DNA of 27,718 bases from a virus, in IMG/VR virus record IMGVR_UViG_3300009703_001909, positions 1 to 27,718 of that record, one strand, 5' to 3'. The translations under genes were made by a program, and so were the position numbers. Of the stretch, positions 1 to 8,226 are shown piece by piece (within the stretch, counting starts at the first letter, position 1; each line of letters begins with the position of its first letter). Below the pieces are notes generated by a model. That model ran no database searches. It had not been told where the DNA came from and saw only the letters and a program-made list of their open reading frames with translations.

Positions 1-1
1 A

Positions 2-85
2 GTGTTTAGCTCTGATGCTGAATTAAAATTAACCCCCAAAGAAAAATTTATTGTAGAAGGGGTTTACGTCCCAATAAAAGAGTAG
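2..85 (+). CDS. C-terminal end of an unidentified gene (cut by window start)
   Basis: An open frame enters from the left edge and stops at TAG 83-85, giving 27 visible residues ending VYVPIKE. It is on the same strand as the next gene and ends 5 bp before its ATG, so it probably belongs to the same transcript. Too little is visible to name a family. In T4-like phages a virion or baseplate gene could precede this region, but nothing seen here shows that. Confidence 0.5.
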   Translation: MFSSDAELKLTPKEKFIVEGVYVPIKE

Positions 86-90
86 TTATT

Positions 91-1428
91 ATGAATATTC
101 TTGGAGTTTCAGAAGGATTCCATGACGCTGGTATATGCTTACTGAGAAATGATCGTATTCATTTTGCTTCACATAGTGAACGTCATAGTCGGAAGAAGGG
201 TGATAAGTGGATACATCCCACACAATTACCCACATCTAAAATTAACAAACCAGATATAGTTGCGTACTACGAGAAACCTTTTCGTAAGAACTTGCGACGA
301 CTCTACGCTGGCCAGAAATGGCAAAAACCTCGTCATAACTACGACATGTATTTTGGTCATCATGAGTGCCACGCTGCAGCTGGTTATTATACTTCCCCCT
401 TTAATGAATGTAACGTCCTAGTCATTGATGCAATCGGTGAATGGGATACAGTTTCTATATGGGAAGGTAAAGATAATAGTCTAAAAAAAATTAAATCTTG
501 GAAGTACCCATATTCTCTTGGACTTCTCTATTCTGCAATTACCCAACGTATAGGATTAAAACCTAATGAAGATGAATACATCACAATGGGTATGGCTGCA
601 TTTGGTGAACCCTGTTATGATCTTGCTCCATTATTAGATAGGAATAATCATAAAGGTGTAGGTGATATCTGGAACAAAGCAAAGAATGAAGATCTTGCAG
701 CGTCTATACAACAACTATACGAAAAAAAGTTTTTAGAGTTAGTCGATATGTGTCCACACAGGAACCTCGTTATCATGGGTGGGTGTGCATTGAATTGTGT
801 TGCAAACTCAAAGATACAAGGAAAAAGTATTTGGATTATGCCATCACCTGGCGATGCCGGTAGTTCATTAGGTGCGGCTGCATTAGTTAATAGGAAAAAA
901 ATAAAGTGGAGTAATCCATATCTAGGACATGATATAAAAGTAAGTGTAAATCCTAAAAAGGTTGTTGATGAACTTTTATCAAAAAAAGTTTGTGGAGTTG
1001 CACATGGTAGAGCAGAATTTGGTCCTAGAGCATTAGGTAATCGTTCTCTACTTGGTGATCCTCGCTATGATATTAAAGACACAGTAAACACCATAAAACG
1101 TAGACAAAAGTTCCGGCCCTTTGCACCAGCGATATTAGAAGAATATGCAAAGAGATATTTTGAAGGTCCAATGAATGAGTACATGCAGTTTGTCGCAACT
1201 GCTAAACATGATTATGATTCTGTCACACACGTTGATGGTACTGCAAGGGTACAAGTAGTAAGAAACTATTGCGGTTCTATTATACGTCCTATACTAGAAG
1301 AATGGTATGATAGGACAGGTTGTCCTATGCTTCTCAATACATCCCTAAATATAAAAGGGAAACCTATTGTAAATGATTGGAATGATGCCTGTGAATTTGA
1401 GAGACAATATCGTGTCGCTGTTTTCTAG
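91..1428 (+). CDS. NodU/CmcH/TobZ-type O-carbamoyltransferase
   Basis: Family members move a carbamoyl group from carbamoyl phosphate, through carbamoyl-adenylate, to a hydroxyl on a sugar or antibiotic. The N-terminus (ILGVSEGFHDAG) is typical. The metal-site signature HHECHA lies at residues 90-95, with matching acidic residues D113 (DAIGE) and D255 (SPGDAGSS). The nucleotide-binding signature GRAEFGPRALG is at 306-316 and FRPFAPA at 341-347, followed by VDGTARVQ and LLNTSLN. All expected catalytic landmarks are present. At 445 aa it is shorter than the usual 550-600 aa. It heads a dense run of modification genes, so the acceptor is probably made or carried by that run; the acceptor itself is unknown. 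Its last 56 bp overlap the next open frame. Confidence 0.93.
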   Translation: MNILGVSEGFHDAGICLLRNDRIHFASHSERHSRKKGDKWIHPTQLPTSKINKPDIVAYYEKPFRKNLRRLYAGQKWQKPRHNYDMYFGHHECHAAAGYYTSPFNECNVLVIDAIGEWDTVSIWEGKDNSLKKIKSWKYPYSLGLLYSAITQRIGLKPNEDEYITMGMAAFGEPCYDLAPLLDRNNHKGVGDIWNKAKNEDLAASIQQLYEKKFLELVDMCPHRNLVIMGGCALNCVANSKIQGKSIWIMPSPGDAGSSLGAAALVNRKKIKWSNPYLGHDIKVSVNPKKVVDELLSKKVCGVAHGRAEFGPRALGNRSLLGDPRYDIKDTVNTIKRRQKFRPFAPAILEEYAKRYFEGPMNEYMQFVATAKHDYDSVTHVDGTARVQVVRNYCGSIIRPILEEWYDRTGCPMLLNTSLNIKGKPIVNDWNDACEFERQYRVAVF

Positions 1429-2029
1429 AAAATTTGAGTTTCAACACAAAGCCTGCAATTTAGACATATCTAATCTTTGCACGTTAGAGTGTCCTAAGTG
1501 TATGAGAATTGATTGGAAAGATAAAAAAGACATACCTGGCAAGATTATGACTGTTGAACAGTTTGCAAAAATCGTGAAATACTTTAGACACATACATTTC
1601 TGTGGTCAAATATCAGACCCCATTTTCAACCCAAACTTTATAACCTTTTTGTCTATGTGCAAAGAGGAAAATAAAAGGTCATCTGTTAGCACGGCTGCGT
1701 CACAGCGTCCTATGTCTTGGTATGAAAGGGCCTTTGATACAAACTTCAGAACAAAGTGGATATTTGGTTTAGATGGATTGCCTGAAGAAAGTTGTCTATA
1801 CAGAATTAATCAAGACGGTGAAAAATTATTTGAAGTTATGAAAATGGGTGCGAAGAAAGGACTACGCATAGAATGGCAATATATAGTTTTTAGTTATAAT
1901 GAGAACCACATAGAAGAAGCAAACGACATGGCAAGAGATTATGGTATAGAATTTGTTGTAAATTACTCAGGAAGATGGAATGGAAAATCAGACCCCTACA
2001 GACCAAGAAATTCAGAATTTTCAGCCTAA
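1373..2029 (+). CDS. Radical SAM protein, N-terminal part (broken by a +1 frame change)
   Basis: The [4Fe-4S]/SAM motif CxxxCxxC is C36-C40-C43 (NLCTLECPKC). The barrel-like stretch that follows resembles the intact radical SAM protein at 7171-8226: FGLDGLPEESCLYRIN here versus FCLDGLREELSLYRIN there, and EWQYIVF versus EWRMIVF. The frame runs on after SGRWNGKSDP (about residue 208) into 10 unrelated residues and a stop at 2029. The family continuation lies in the +1 frame (see 1980-2330). ATG 1373 overlaps the carbamoyltransferase by 56 bp. GTG 1412, preceded by GAGAG, would shorten the overlap and give an N-terminus closer in length to the paralogue, so the start is uncertain. The substrate is unknown. 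Confidence 0.85.
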   Translation: MIGMMPVNLRDNIVSLFSRKFEFQHKACNLDISNLCTLECPKCMRIDWKDKKDIPGKIMTVEQFAKIVKYFRHIHFCGQISDPIFNPNFITFLSMCKEENKRSSVSTAASQRPMSWYERAFDTNFRTKWIFGLDGLPEESCLYRINQDGEKLFEVMKMGAKKGLRIEWQYIVFSYNENHIEEANDMARDYGIEFVVNYSGRWNGKSDPYRPRNSEFSA

Positions 2030-2330
2030 GTGTCTAGGACCAGAAGGTAGAAACCTTGGTAGGTCTATTGCTGTGTCTGCCACTGGATTTGTTCTACCCT
2101 GTTGTTGGTTGGACAGGCCTAGTTCTCCTATGGATGAAAAGGTTAAGACGTTGTTTGATGAGAGTTTGCACATAGATAACAATGATACGATAGATGATAT
2201 CATAGGTGCAGAACCATGGCAAAAATTCATGCGGGAGTTGGTAGAGAAACCCGAAGAGTCATCTCCTATATGTTTGGAGATGTGTACTGGAGTTGGAAGT
2301 CGTTATGTTAAAAAACTTACTAAATCTTGA
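1980..2330 (+). CDS. Radical SAM protein, C-terminal SPASM-like part (+1 frame)
   Basis: This frame carries the cysteine-rich C-terminal region expected to follow 1373-2029: C18, the pair C41-C42 in VLPCCWLD, then C98 and C102. The intact paralogue has WPCCYLP and a later C-x3-C-x3-C at equivalent places. SPASM-type tails hold auxiliary Fe-S clusters in enzymes that often act on peptides. Joined at 1994-1999 the two frames give a protein of about 318 aa, against 351 aa for the paralogue. ATG 1980 has AGGAAG a few bases upstream, so separate translation is formally possible, although a SPASM tail alone would not be a functional enzyme. It overlaps the reading frame of the following SGNH gene. 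Confidence 0.75.
   Translation: MENQTPTDQEIQNFQPKCLGPEGRNLGRSIAVSATGFVLPCCWLDRPSSPMDEKVKTLFDESLHIDNNDTIDDIIGAEPWQKFMRELVEKPEESSPICLEMCTGVGSRYVKKLTKS
1994..1999 (+). other. Candidate +1 frameshift site CCC-TAC joining the two radical SAM frames
   Basis: Reading GAC CCC and then skipping T1997 continues ACA GAC CAA in the frame of the SPASM-like part, giving ...SDP-TDQEIQ. A proline tRNA on CCC can re-pair with CCT after a +1 slip, and CCC-T is a known shift-prone sequence. No stop or clearly rare codon follows to stall the ribosome, and no stimulatory structure was identified. A simple one-base indel, biological or from assembly, is equally compatible. Confidence 0.4.
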
Positions 2331-3087
2331 TATATCTAACAGGAAAAAATTACTCACAATAGGTTGTAGTTATACCGACAAATGGTATGCAAACAAATAT
2401 GGATTTCCTGTTTGGCCAGACCTTCTCGCAGAAAAATTAGATATGGATTGTCATAATTATGGTAAATGTGGAAGTGGTAATCAATATATCTTTGATAAAA
2501 TGTATGATTTAATTGCAAAAGAAGATTTTGATTTAGTTGTTTTTATGTGGACAGAATTTCAAAGATTAGATTTTCAATGGCATGGCCAGACGGGGTGGTT
2601 ACATTTGCATCCTCATAGGGCAAATACCGTGGAGAAGTTTGCCATGAACATATCTGGTAAACGAACTCTATTAAGATATGCCAACATACATTCCATGACT
2701 CAAAATTCTTTACGATTATTTCATCTTGTACAAACTTTATTAAAAGATATACCATATATTATGGTACAAGGAACTCGTTGTGTTTGTACCCCTCTAGGTT
2801 TCGGATTTAATCATCCCGAAGATTATTGGAAAGTTGTTGAAAGGCAATGTGTAGAATCAATGTTAAAATCTCCTTATATAGATAAGATAGATGAAGACAA
2901 ATTTTTAGGATTTCCTTTGTTAAGGTCTATGGGGGGATGGAGTATGGATGATGTAATGGATAAATTAGATCCAGATAGAAAGATATATAGATTGGGCGGA
3001 CCGACAGAAGATACACATCCAAATGCAGAGGGACACAAATATATGGCTGGAGTAATTTATGATGCTTACCAAAAGCTTTACTCGTAA
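2305..3087 (+). CDS. SGNH/GDSL-family hydrolase-like protein (first of tandem pair)
   Basis: SGNH enzymes cleave esters, often acetyl or acyl groups on sugars. The nucleophile block is GCSYTD with Ser22. A Gly/Asn block follows (GKCGSGNQYI), then MWTEFQR, and the catalytic Asp-His block DTHPNAEGH lies at residues 236-244. An in-frame TTG lies at 2293, but ATG 2305 is preferred because GGAAG (2295-2299) sits just upstream; this gives 260 aa. There is no signal peptide, so the protein should act in the cytoplasm. The 3' end overlaps the next gene by 29 bp, and that gene is a diverged copy of the same family. The exact substrate is unknown; deacylation of a glycan intermediate would fit the neighbouring glycosyltransferase and carbamoyltransferase. 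Confidence 0.8.
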   Translation: MLKNLLNLDISNRKKLLTIGCSYTDKWYANKYGFPVWPDLLAEKLDMDCHNYGKCGSGNQYIFDKMYDLIAKEDFDLVVFMWTEFQRLDFQWHGQTGWLHLHPHRANTVEKFAMNISGKRTLLRYANIHSMTQNSLRLFHLVQTLLKDIPYIMVQGTRCVCTPLGFGFNHPEDYWKVVERQCVESMLKSPYIDKIDEDKFLGFPLLRSMGGWSMDDVMDKLDPDRKIYRLGGPTEDTHPNAEGHKYMAGVIYDAYQKLYS

Positions 3088-3673
3088 AGTATTAATTGCT
3101 TCTGGTGATAGTTGGACAGCTGGCTCTATACAACAAGAAAAGGACTCTTATCCCTATTGGCCTGAAATTCTTGCAAATAAACTTAATATGAAATGTATTA
3201 ATGTTGGGAGAGGTGGGAAAGGTAATGAATTTATATACAATCATATGATTGATACATTATGTGTTACTAAAAAAGTTGGGTTGGTTGTTTGTATGTGGTC
3301 GCAAGTTGATCGAGGGAATGAACAGCATGGCATATATAATTTAATGAAAAGTGTAAGATGGTATCATGCATTTCAAAATCATTGTGAATTACATAGTATT
3401 CCATATTTACAAATGCAGGCCTTTCATCCTACGGAGTCTATAATGAAAGAGTTTCTTGATTGTCCTCAAATTCATTTAATTAATGATAATAAATTTATAG
3501 GATGGCCTATGTATGAAGAAATTGGTGGTAGAACCATGTGGTATGAACTTGATAAGGCCGATCCAAAACAAGATAAGTTAAGAGTGAGTAAAGAAGACTT
3601 ACATCCTAATGACATAGGACACGAATATATGGCGGAGATATTGTATGATAAATATAAAGAGATTTATTTATAG
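3059..3673 (+). CDS. SGNH/GDSL-family hydrolase-like protein (second of tandem pair)
   Basis: The protein of 204 aa has the nucleophile block SGDSWTAG (Ser18), a Gly/Asn block GRGGKGNEFIYNHM, an MWSQVDR segment parallel to MWTEFQR of the upstream paralogue, and the Asp-His block EDLHPNDIGHEYMAE near residues 179-193. It is about 55 residues shorter than its neighbour, mainly in the middle. It starts with ATG ATG at 3059-3064, inside the end of the preceding gene, which suggests translational coupling. No signal peptide is seen. The pair probably arose by tandem duplication and diverged, since all catalytic blocks are kept in both. A 59-bp non-coding gap (3674-3732) follows, with no recognisable late promoter on the + strand. 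Confidence 0.8.
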   Translation: MMLTKSFTRKVLIASGDSWTAGSIQQEKDSYPYWPEILANKLNMKCINVGRGGKGNEFIYNHMIDTLCVTKKVGLVVCMWSQVDRGNEQHGIYNLMKSVRWYHAFQNHCELHSIPYLQMQAFHPTESIMKEFLDCPQIHLINDNKFIGWPMYEEIGGRTMWYELDKADPKQDKLRVSKEDLHPNDIGHEYMAEILYDKYKEIYL

Positions 3674-3732
3674 AATAAAGTTCTTCTTTTCTCGTTTCCG
3701 AAAATACGAACACAAAGAACATAACTTTATAT

Positions 3733-4545
3733 ATGAGTATGATGAGGATGAATGAAAATACTATAATATGCGTTTCTTGGGGTGACAAGTATGACAGAGA
3801 ATATGTCAAGAAACTAAAAGAACAATGTGAGAACAATTGTTCTGTTCCTTTCAATTTTTATTGTATCACCGATAAACCTAAACTTGGTTCTAGGTATGAT
3901 ATCACTATGCCTATCTATTGGAATAAACACTTTCTACCAGAAAGAAACTTCTTTTGGGCGTATCGTAAATACTATTCTTTTAGTATAGATAATCCTAGAA
4001 GTCACAAAGTTAAATCAGTTGCAAAAGATTTAGCACGAAATAGTCTGGATAGAATAAAGGGGGATAAATTTCTTTTACTTGATCTTGATGTTGTGATACA
4101 TCAGGATTTGAAATACTTCTTTGACTTACCTATGGAGAAACCTTGGATAGTTAAAGGGTACTGGAATAATATGAATAACAGTAAAAAGAACTATGCAAAA
4201 CTGAAATCAACTCCACTCAACTCTTCTGTTATTCGGTGGGATAGAGGACAACTATCAAAAGTGTGGGAAGAGATGTATGATAATATTGATATGATTATGT
4301 TTACATATCCTAGTGCAGATAATTATTTTGTCCATCGTTGGTATGATTTGTGGAATGAAGAAGAGAGCTTCTTTAACGTATTTCCAGAAGGAGATATCTA
4401 TTCATATTATAAGGGTAATATTTTTCCAACAGATATGGAAAAACTGAAATATCGCCCTGATCATAAAATATGTCTCTTTAATAATAGTGGACAAGAAGAA
4501 GGTGACAATGATGATGAGATGAAGGAGCATTGGTACGGATGGTAG
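3733..4545 (+). CDS. GT-A-like glycosyltransferase
   Basis: The protein of 270 aa starts with a Rossmann-type strand (TIICVSWGDKYDREYV). A DxD motif, DLD at residues 117-119 in FLLLDLDVVIHQD, would bind the metal and nucleotide-sugar. Later NSSVIRWD and the C-terminal KICLFNNSG resemble the acceptor-side elements of GT8-like or phage glycosyltransferases. The start is uncertain: several in-frame ATGs lie between 3733 and 3750, and none has a strong ribosome-binding site. The gene follows the only sizeable gap (59 bp) in the accessory run. A second, more compact DxD protein lies at 8226-8924. Donor and acceptor cannot be read from the sequence. Confidence 0.72.
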   Translation: MSMMRMNENTIICVSWGDKYDREYVKKLKEQCENNCSVPFNFYCITDKPKLGSRYDITMPIYWNKHFLPERNFFWAYRKYYSFSIDNPRSHKVKSVAKDLARNSLDRIKGDKFLLLDLDVVIHQDLKYFFDLPMEKPWIVKGYWNNMNNSKKNYAKLKSTPLNSSVIRWDRGQLSKVWEEMYDNIDMIMFTYPSADNYFVHRWYDLWNEEESFFNVFPEGDIYSYYKGNIFPTDMEKLKYRPDHKICLFNNSGQEEGDNDDEMKEHWYGW

Positions 4546-5189
4546 ATTATATAAAATACACGCCAGAAGTTGCTAATGATTGGAAACAAACATCTGCGAA
4601 TGTTAAGAAAGATTATATCCATCTATATCGTAGAATGTTAGATAGCTTGACTTCTTCACAACTTCAATGTAAGTTGTGGATGATATCAGAATTACAACCA
4701 CTTGTCAAGTCAAATATGAGGTATGCATTACTTGCTGGTTGGTATGCTAACTATAGTGTTGAGCTGTTGATATCAGAGTTGGGAGCGGACTTTGTTCATA
4801 ACTATGAGTTTGATGAGGACGCAAAGAATGTAAGTTATATCTTCAATAAAAGACATAAGGATACAGAAGTCTATAAGTGTGATGTTAAGGATGTTATGTG
4901 GGATAAATTAGATGAAGATCAAACGTATGATGTAATTATTAATACGTCATGCGAGCATATGTATCCCATGTCAAGGTTTTATACACTAAATAATTTCAAT
5001 AACTTTCCATTATACGTTCTTCAGTCTACAGATGATGAACAGTGGGACGATCATATTAATTGTGTTTCGGGTCCAAAGGAACTTGCGGAGCAGGCACATA
5101 TAACAGATATTAGGTATTCTGGAACTATAAAATTAGATAACGGTATGAATCGTTTTATGGTGATAGGATATCCGAAAGGAACTGCATGA
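4539..5189 (+). CDS. SAM-dependent methyltransferase-like protein
   Basis: The central part has the order of a class I methyltransferase fold: a hydrophobic strand and glycine turn (YALLAGWYANYSVELL), an acidic residue after the second strand (VHNYEFDEDAKNV), then a DVKDV segment and YDVIINTSCEHM as strand 4. The glycine-rich loop is not classical, so the assignment rests on overall pattern. ATG 4539 is chosen over an in-frame TTG at 4530 because AAGGAG at 4522-4527 is only two bases from the TTG but 11 from the ATG. The ATG lies inside the stop region of the glycosyltransferase, and the gene ends in an ATGA overlap with the next one, so expression is coupled on both sides. Confidence 0.6.
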   Translation: MVDYIKYTPEVANDWKQTSANVKKDYIHLYRRMLDSLTSSQLQCKLWMISELQPLVKSNMRYALLAGWYANYSVELLISELGADFVHNYEFDEDAKNVSYIFNKRHKDTEVYKCDVKDVMWDKLDEDQTYDVIINTSCEHMYPMSRFYTLNNFNNFPLYVLQSTDDEQWDDHINCVSGPKELAEQAHITDIRYSGTIKLDNGMNRFMVIGYPKGTA

Positions 5190-5884
5190 CAATTATAGAG
5201 TGGTGTAGAGAAAATGATATTTGGTATCTTCAGTTACCTCTGGAAATCCCAAAGGAATGTATTGCAGAAGCACAGACAGTTTTTGATGAGGGGTTTTTCG
5301 TAGATCATCGTTACAGTGACGGTGATGGGTGGTGTTCTGCTGCCATACATAGTTTTGTTCATGAAGATGCACCCAATACAAGGTTAGGTTGGCATCATAC
5401 CAAGAATCCTGCCGGACATGGACTTACAGAAGATAATGTTAAATGGGGTTGGACAGAGATCGCTGATATTGCACCAGAAACAAAAAGGTGGTTAGAAGCA
5501 TTTCCTAATAAGGGATACCGAAGATGTAGGTTTATGTTATTACGTCCAGAAGGAAGAATAGAAGCACATAATGATTCTAATCCCCCAAGAGATGCAAGAG
5601 GAGCTAGAAGGAATATATCATCTGCGATCAATCTTGCATTTTATCAACCAGACAATTGTTATTTAAGGAGATGTGACACCAAGGAAGAGTTACCGTTTAA
5701 GAATTGTACAGGATTTTGGTTTGACAATGGTGTTGAACATGAAGCATACAATGCATCAAATGAAAATAGGTTTCATTTTATTGTGCATGGTGGAAGTAAT
5801 AACGCACGAAAAAAACTTATGTTAGATGCAGTTGTGTCGCAATTTGGTAAGGACGTATTGAAAGAAATTGACGAAAGATTTTGA
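5186..5884 (+). CDS. Aspartyl/asparaginyl beta-hydroxylase-like 2OG-Fe(II) oxygenase
   Basis: Members of this family hydroxylate Asp/Asn side chains, or related substrates, using 2-oxoglutarate and Fe(II). The iron-binding set is visible: H128 and D130 in EGRIEAHND, and H185 in DNGVEHEAYN. A 2OG-anchoring R195 lies in NRFHFIVHG. The cupin-like strands CRFMLLRP, SSAINLAFYQP and TGFWFDNG lie between in the usual order. At 232 aa it is a stand-alone catalytic domain. ATG 5186 overlaps the upstream TGA (ATGA), and the 3' end overlaps the next gene by 17 bp. In this cluster it could hydroxylate a peptide or small-molecule intermediate. Confidence 0.82.
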   Translation: MTIIEWCRENDIWYLQLPLEIPKECIAEAQTVFDEGFFVDHRYSDGDGWCSAAIHSFVHEDAPNTRLGWHHTKNPAGHGLTEDNVKWGWTEIADIAPETKRWLEAFPNKGYRRCRFMLLRPEGRIEAHNDSNPPRDARGARRNISSAINLAFYQPDNCYLRRCDTKEELPFKNCTGFWFDNGVEHEAYNASNENRFHFIVHGGSNNARKKLMLDAVVSQFGKDVLKEIDERF

Positions 5885-7178
5885 TCAGTGGGTATCGTTA
5901 TGGAACAGTAAACCGAAAAGATTTAGTAAATCGAAAGAGAACTATCTTTTTGTCGTTGTATACCCTAATAACCTTGAGTGGGATTTTGGTGTAGAGAAAC
6001 AAACCCAAATCACTACCATGCATGTATCTGGTGGAAGAACTGGAGCAGGCACAGGGCATCATATTGAGTTTGTACATCAAAAGGAATTATATGAATTTCT
6101 AAAAACACAAACAGTCTATGATGACGGACTCCAATCTTATTATACTCATGCAATGATTGTATCTGTGGGTATGGTTTTTGATATGACTCCTTCTATGACA
6201 CCGATAGATGAGTTTTATCATTGGGCAGAGAGTAATATTCTATTCTGTAAAGCACATATCATGGCAAAAAAAGAGGAACCCGCTTACTTACATCATCAAC
6301 ATATAGAATTAAATCTTACACAATGGAGAGAGATAGGTTGTCCTGATATATTCGGAAAGAGAATATGGCGTAATTATGACCGTTCTCATATTAACTTCCA
6401 TGATGATTATACACCCCTTCACCTAACGCCCTTGGGACTTCCACGAATTGACAATTTTAGTAATACAGAAAGGAGTAAAAAATCATTTGCATATGGACAT
6501 ATGGAAGATAGAAAAAAGTTACAGAATGATACTTGGAACAAAATATCCGTAGGAAATTTTGATGATGTTGATAGAGAGGATTATTATTTTAGTAGATTTA
6601 TGACTCGTATGAGAGAGACATTTTATATTACAAATAATGAGGGAAGCAAATCATTTCCAGATTATGATTTTGATTTAATCATTACTCCAACGGCTGGTTA
6701 TAATGGAGAAATTTGGACTCAAAATTTAAATTTTGATGGTGATATCATATTTTATGATTATTGTCAAGAGAATCTTGATCTAAAACGCAAAATAGTTGAA
6801 ATGAATATGTCATATGATGAATTGAAAATTTATCGTGAAGTTAAATCATATGATTGGCAAATTGATATGGGTACACACCAACACCTTATCGAAGAGGGTA
6901 TAGAGTGTCAAGCAAAAATGTTAGAGGAATGTAACATAGATTATGTTCTTATGGATTTGATTATACCAGATTATGAATGGTTAAAAGATACAGTTCGTGA
7001 CAGAAAAGTGTTTTTCAATGCGAGTAATATCTTTGGATATCATATGACACATGCAGTATATACCTTAGATGAACTTATGGAATCATGGAAAAGATTACAA
7101 TACGAACTATCATATTCAAAGAACTTTTATCTAAGAGGAACAGGACCAACTAAAAGGTGGGAATATATTTATGTTTGA
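5868..7178 (+). CDS. Unknown 436-aa protein, C-terminal half methyltransferase-like
   Basis: I do not recognise this family. The start is TTG 5868: an in-frame stop lies 9 bp upstream and the first internal ATG is only at residue 51. The N-terminal half is rich in His, Trp and Tyr and has clusters such as YLHHQHIELN and INFHDDYTPLHLTP that could bind metal. The C-terminal half alternates strands and acidic turns in a Rossmann-like manner: YDFDLIITPTAGYNGE, GDIIFYDYCQENLDLK, IDYVLMDLI, then VFFNASNIFGYHMTHAVY. This resembles class I methyltransferases but no motif is decisive. It is tied to the oxygenase upstream (17 bp overlap) and the radical SAM gene downstream (8 bp overlap). Confidence 0.7.
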   Translation: MTKDFDQWVSLWNSKPKRFSKSKENYLFVVVYPNNLEWDFGVEKQTQITTMHVSGGRTGAGTGHHIEFVHQKELYEFLKTQTVYDDGLQSYYTHAMIVSVGMVFDMTPSMTPIDEFYHWAESNILFCKAHIMAKKEEPAYLHHQHIELNLTQWREIGCPDIFGKRIWRNYDRSHINFHDDYTPLHLTPLGLPRIDNFSNTERSKKSFAYGHMEDRKKLQNDTWNKISVGNFDDVDREDYYFSRFMTRMRETFYITNNEGSKSFPDYDFDLIITPTAGYNGEIWTQNLNFDGDIIFYDYCQENLDLKRKIVEMNMSYDELKIYREVKSYDWQIDMGTHQHLIEEGIECQAKMLEECNIDYVLMDLIIPDYEWLKDTVRDRKVFFNASNIFGYHMTHAVYTLDELMESWKRLQYELSYSKNFYLRGTGPTKRWEYIYV

Positions 7179-8226
7179 TTTAACAAAACCTATAGATATT
7201 AATTGGGAGTTAAACAATATATGCAATCTTATGTGTCCTCAATGTGGTAGAAACCAAATAAAGGATGGTGTTTTACAATGGAAGAAAGATGGCAGTGGTA
7301 ATCCTACTAACTCATTAAATGATATGGATACCACCCTAGAAGATTTCAAGATAGCATTTAATAACATAGGTAATGTGGGCACTGTTAGATTTTACGGACA
7401 TGTTTCAGAGAATGTTGCAAGCAAAGATTTTGCAAAAATATGTGAGTTTATACTTGACAAAGGCTCTAATGTTATGGTAAGTACGAATGGTTCATTACGA
7501 ACAACTGATTGGTGGAAAAAATTAGGAAAGATATACAAAGGACACAAAGGAAGTAAAGTAGCATTTTGCCTTGATGGTTTAAGAGAGGAATTGAGTTTAT
7601 ATAGAATTAATGCTAACTATAATAAAATAATGGAAAATGCAAAGGCATTTATCGACGCCGGCGGACATGCAGAGTGGAGAATGATTGTATTTAAACACAA
7701 TCAACATCAGATAGAAGAAGCAAAACAGATCGCAAAAGAATATGGATTTCATAATTTTACTTTAATTCTTTCTAATAGACTTGGTAGATGGTCAGAACCC
7801 TTTATCTACAAAAATAAAGAGTATATTTTATTACCACAGGATATTAATGAAGAATGGAATGAAAAAGAACGACAAAGAACAGAATATATTAAGTCAGATG
7901 AATTAGACGAAATTTCTTGCAAGTTCCAAATTCAAAATTCAATTTATGTTGATCATCTTCTTAGGGTTTGGCCATGTTGTTATTTACCAAACAAAAAAGA
8001 GTTGGTAAAGGACAATAGTTGGTATGGTAAGTATTTTGCAAATAAAGATAATAACCTGTTAGAAAAAAGTTTGAATGAAATTTTGGATGATACTTTTTAT
8101 GAAATTCTGCAAATGTCTTGGACAGAAAAATCCATGTGTTTGAAACCCTGTAAATCTACTTGTACAGTAAAGCATAAACCCCAAGATAGAAGTGTTAGTT
8201 CAAACTATAGAGAGAAAGTTTGGTAA
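7171..8226 (+). CDS. Radical SAM/SPASM-like enzyme (intact paralogue)
   Basis: The protein has 351 aa. The SAM-cluster motif CxxxCxxC is C18-C22-C25 (ICNLMCPQC). The TIM-barrel part includes VMVSTNGSLRTTDWW and VAFCLDGLREELSLYRIN. The C-terminal cysteine-rich region contains ISCKFQ, the pair in VWPCCYLPN and MCLKPCKSTC, as in SPASM/twitch auxiliary cluster domains. It is the unbroken counterpart of the split gene at 1373-2330. SPASM enzymes commonly modify ribosomally made peptides, but also act on sugars and other molecules, so the substrate is open. ATG 7171 overlaps the upstream stop by 8 bp, and the stop overlaps the next ATG (TAATG). Confidence 0.88.
   Translation: MFDLTKPIDINWELNNICNLMCPQCGRNQIKDGVLQWKKDGSGNPTNSLNDMDTTLEDFKIAFNNIGNVGTVRFYGHVSENVASKDFAKICEFILDKGSNVMVSTNGSLRTTDWWKKLGKIYKGHKGSKVAFCLDGLREELSLYRINANYNKIMENAKAFIDAGGHAEWRMIVFKHNQHQIEEAKQIAKEYGFHNFTLILSNRLGRWSEPFIYKNKEYILLPQDINEEWNEKERQRTEYIKSDELDEISCKFQIQNSIYVDHLLRVWPCCYLPNKKELVKDNSWYGKYFANKDNNLLEKSLNEILDDTFYEILQMSWTEKSMCLKPCKSTCTVKHKPQDRSVSSNYREKVW

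Noticed and set aside
3665-3672. TATAAATA on the minus strand at the end of the second SGNH gene
   Set aside because: It would transcribe antisense into the SGNH gene with no minus-strand gene to serve. It lacks the leading T found in the four other cores and arises from Tyr-Leu-stop codons.
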